Under the pieces are notes generated by a model that was given only the letters and a program-made list of their open reading frames with translations, had not been told where the DNA came from and made no database searches. A stretch of 5,986 nucleotides of DNA from an uncultured Oscillospiraceae bacterium (GTDB lineage: Bacteria > Bacillota > Clostridia > Oscillospirales > Oscillospiraceae), in the NCBI GenBank assembly GCA_910577805.1, contig CAJTOE010000147.1, positions 1 to 5,986 of the forward strand, given 5' to 3'. This document shows, in pieces, positions 5,186-5,986 of the stretch (position 1 is its first letter; each line of letters starts with the position of its first letter). The translations under genes were made by a program, and so were the position numbers.

Positions 5186-5845
5186 TTGGTTCGTTATCAA
5201 TTCAGCGGCTCCGGCGCGCCGGAGCAGGCGGGGCATGGTATGCCCCGCCTGAGCTACATCTCAAAGGACCGTTTCTCTGCGGAGTGGAGCTCGGAGCTGC
5301 ACACCCACGGCTGGACGGAGCTGAACAGCTGCCTGGATTTGATGCTTCAGGAGTCCTCCGAGTCCCTGGCGGGCCACGAGGCGGCCTGCCAGCATCTTCT
5401 GGAGGTGCTGCTGATCCGGCTGGGGCGGCAGCAGGCGATGTCCCTGTCCGGCGAAGCCCCCGGACCCGGCCCGCGGGCCAGCCAGGAGTGTGAGTTTATC
5501 CGCCGCTACATAGACAACCACTTCAAAGAGGATTTGACCCTGGACCATCTGGCCAAGCTGGCCCATTTGAATAAGTATTATCTCTCCCACTCCTTCCGCC
5601 GGGAGTTCGGCACATCCCCCATCAACTATTTGATTTCCCGGCGGGTGGACGAGAGCCGGTTCCTCCTGCGCCGGACGGATTACTCCCTTTCGCTGATTGC
5701 GGAGATTTTGGGGTTTTCCTCCTTGAGCTACTTTTCCCAGTGCTTCCATATAAAAAAGCGGTCCCTGTACCCCATCGGGCACAGGGATCGCTTTTTTATA
5801 CCAGCAGGTAAACCAGAATCAAAATCAACCCTACACTCGTCATGA
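5186..5845 (+). CDS. AraC-family transcriptional regulator with most of the sensor domain and the final HTH helix missing
   Basis: This is a DNA-binding activator expected to control the divergent glycan operon. TTG 5186-5188 is chosen because AAGGAGGGGG (5171-5180) sits just upstream; an earlier TTG at 5162 has no such site. Residues 21-46 (RLSYISKDRFSAEW, HTHGWTEL) are the start of an AraC-type cupin with its His-rich turn. The frame then passes at about 5324 straight to the linker helices (QHLLEVLLIRLGRQ), omitting roughly 85 residues of the sugar-binding barrel. The HTH domain follows: first helix-turn-helix LTLDHLAKLAHLNKYYLSHSF (about 117-137), then the second, YSLSLIAEILGFSSLSYFSQC. 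It breaks after CFH (5749), where KRxxGxSPxxYR is expected; the last 31 codons are read-through of the terminator. Length is 219 against about 290. It might still bind DNA weakly but should not sense an inducer. Confidence 0.85.
   Translation: MVRYQFSGSGAPEQAGHGMPRLSYISKDRFSAEWSSELHTHGWTELNSCLDLMLQESSESLAGHEAACQHLLEVLLIRLGRQQAMSLSGEAPGPGPRASQECEFIRRYIDNHFKEDLTLDHLAKLAHLNKYYLSHSFRREFGTSPINYLISRRVDESRFLLRRTDYSLSLIAEILGFSSLSYFSQCFHIKKRSLYPIGHRDRFFIPAGKPESKSTLHSS
5208..5251. repeat. Two abutting perfect palindromes at the start of the regulator gene
   Basis: 5208-5225 is an 18-base perfect palindrome (GCTCCGGCG and its complement, containing GGCGCGCC). It shares base 5225 with a second inverted repeat, 5225-5236 against 5240-5251, with 12-bp perfect arms (CAGGCGGGGCAT) around GGT. 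In mRNA these would fold as two strong GC hairpins starting about 20 bases after the TTG start codon. They lie in codons 8-22, encoding GSGAPEQAGHGMPRL. No T-run follows, so they are not terminators. Confidence 0.8.
5752..5797. terminator. Strong bidirectional intrinsic terminator
   Basis: A 17-bp stem (5752-5768 with 5781-5797, one G-U pair) surrounds a 12-base loop that itself holds CCC/GGG. It ends in six T on either strand. It serves the plus-strand regulator and the convergent minus-strand gene, whose TAA (5796-5798) overlaps the T-run. In the truncated regulator frame the stem is translated as IKKRSLYPIGHRDRFFI, a sign that the real stop codon upstream was lost. Confidence 0.88.
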
Positions 5846-5986
5846 ACAGCCCGAAGGACAGGCTTCCGCCGATAATCGCGCCGTTCTGGGAGATGTCGTC
5901 GTAGAGCATCGCCAGCTTGTGGCGGTAGTTGGTCCGGTTGTGGAAAATGGCCGCGCACCGGTCCAGGAACCCGCCCACCGCGTAGG
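5796..5986 (-). CDS. Unidentified membrane protein, C-terminal end (enters from outside the window)
   Basis: The frame is open from the window edge to TAA at 5796-5798, about 63 codons. It reads a soluble stretch (VGGFLDRCAAIFHNRTNYRHK, LAMLYDDISQNGAIIGG) followed by one hydrophobic helix (FGLFMTSVGLILILVYLLV) that ends the protein, so it is a membrane protein with a C-terminal helix and no tail. The in-frame GTG at 5976-5978 has no ribosome site and the frame continues past it, so I treat the start as outside the window. I do not recognise the family. It converges on the regulator, is on the far side of a strong terminator, and is probably unrelated to the glycan operon. Confidence 0.55.
   Translation of the reverse strand, partial: YAVGGFLDRCAAIFHNRTNYRHKLAMLYDDISQNGAIIGGSLSFGLFMTSVGLILILVYLLV

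Noticed and set aside
5261..5782. A 173-codon minus-strand frame opposite the AraC-type gene.
   Set aside because: No recognisable motif; the plus strand shows two canonical helix-turn-helix motifs with a good ribosome site.

Overview
The window looks like chromosomal or metagenome-derived DNA from a GC-rich gut member of the Firmicutes, probably class Clostridia and perhaps Oscillospiraceae-like. This is inferred from strong G/C third positions, AGGAGG-type ribosome binding sites, and close matches to remembered clostridial GH112 sequences. It carries one catabolic operon for amino-sugar and uronic-acid-containing glycans, with a divergent AraC-family regulator.

The operon reads on the minus strand, from high to low coordinates: the C-terminal remnant of a solute-binding protein (4657-4905), a leaky-terminator-like hairpin (4580-4615), an ABC sugar permease (3901-4548), a GH112 galacto-N-biose/lacto-N-biose phosphorylase (2123-3852), a GH88 unsaturated glucuronyl hydrolase fragment (1796-2122), a GH154/DUF2264 glucuronidase-like region (224-1795), and the first 35 codons of kduI (1-106). 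The logic is coherent. The transporter would import oligosaccharides, GH112 would phosphorolyse Gal-beta-1,3-HexNAc, GH88 and GH154 would remove unsaturated or saturated glucuronate, and KduI would pass the unsaturated uronate towards KDG. Mucin or glycosaminoglycan (chondroitin/hyaluronan-like) remnants are the likely diet.

An AraC-family regulator (5186-5845) diverges from the operon across an intergenic region with repeated motifs that look like operators and a good sigma-A promoter. It ends in a strong bidirectional terminator shared with the convergent C-terminal end of an unidentified membrane protein (5796-5986).

The striking feature is that almost every gene fully inside the window is missing internal or terminal blocks, although the remaining sequence is pristine. 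The solute-binding protein lacks its N-terminal part. The permease joins the front of a MalF-type subunit to the back of a MalG-type subunit. GH112 lacks about 55 residues and changes frame near 3595, then loses its C-terminus. GH88 has lost both ends and a central block. GH154 lacks its N-terminus and ends in a copied 53-bp segment. AraC lacks most of its sensor domain and the last helix of its HTH domain. Five joins are in frame, which creates a deceptive 1133-codon GH112-GH88-GH154 open frame. The joins fall at short shared motifs. I read this as a serially deleted (collapsed) operon: either a real recent reduction by short-repeat recombination or, at least as likely, an assembly or gap-closing artefact. 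I do not read it as a new multi-enzyme.
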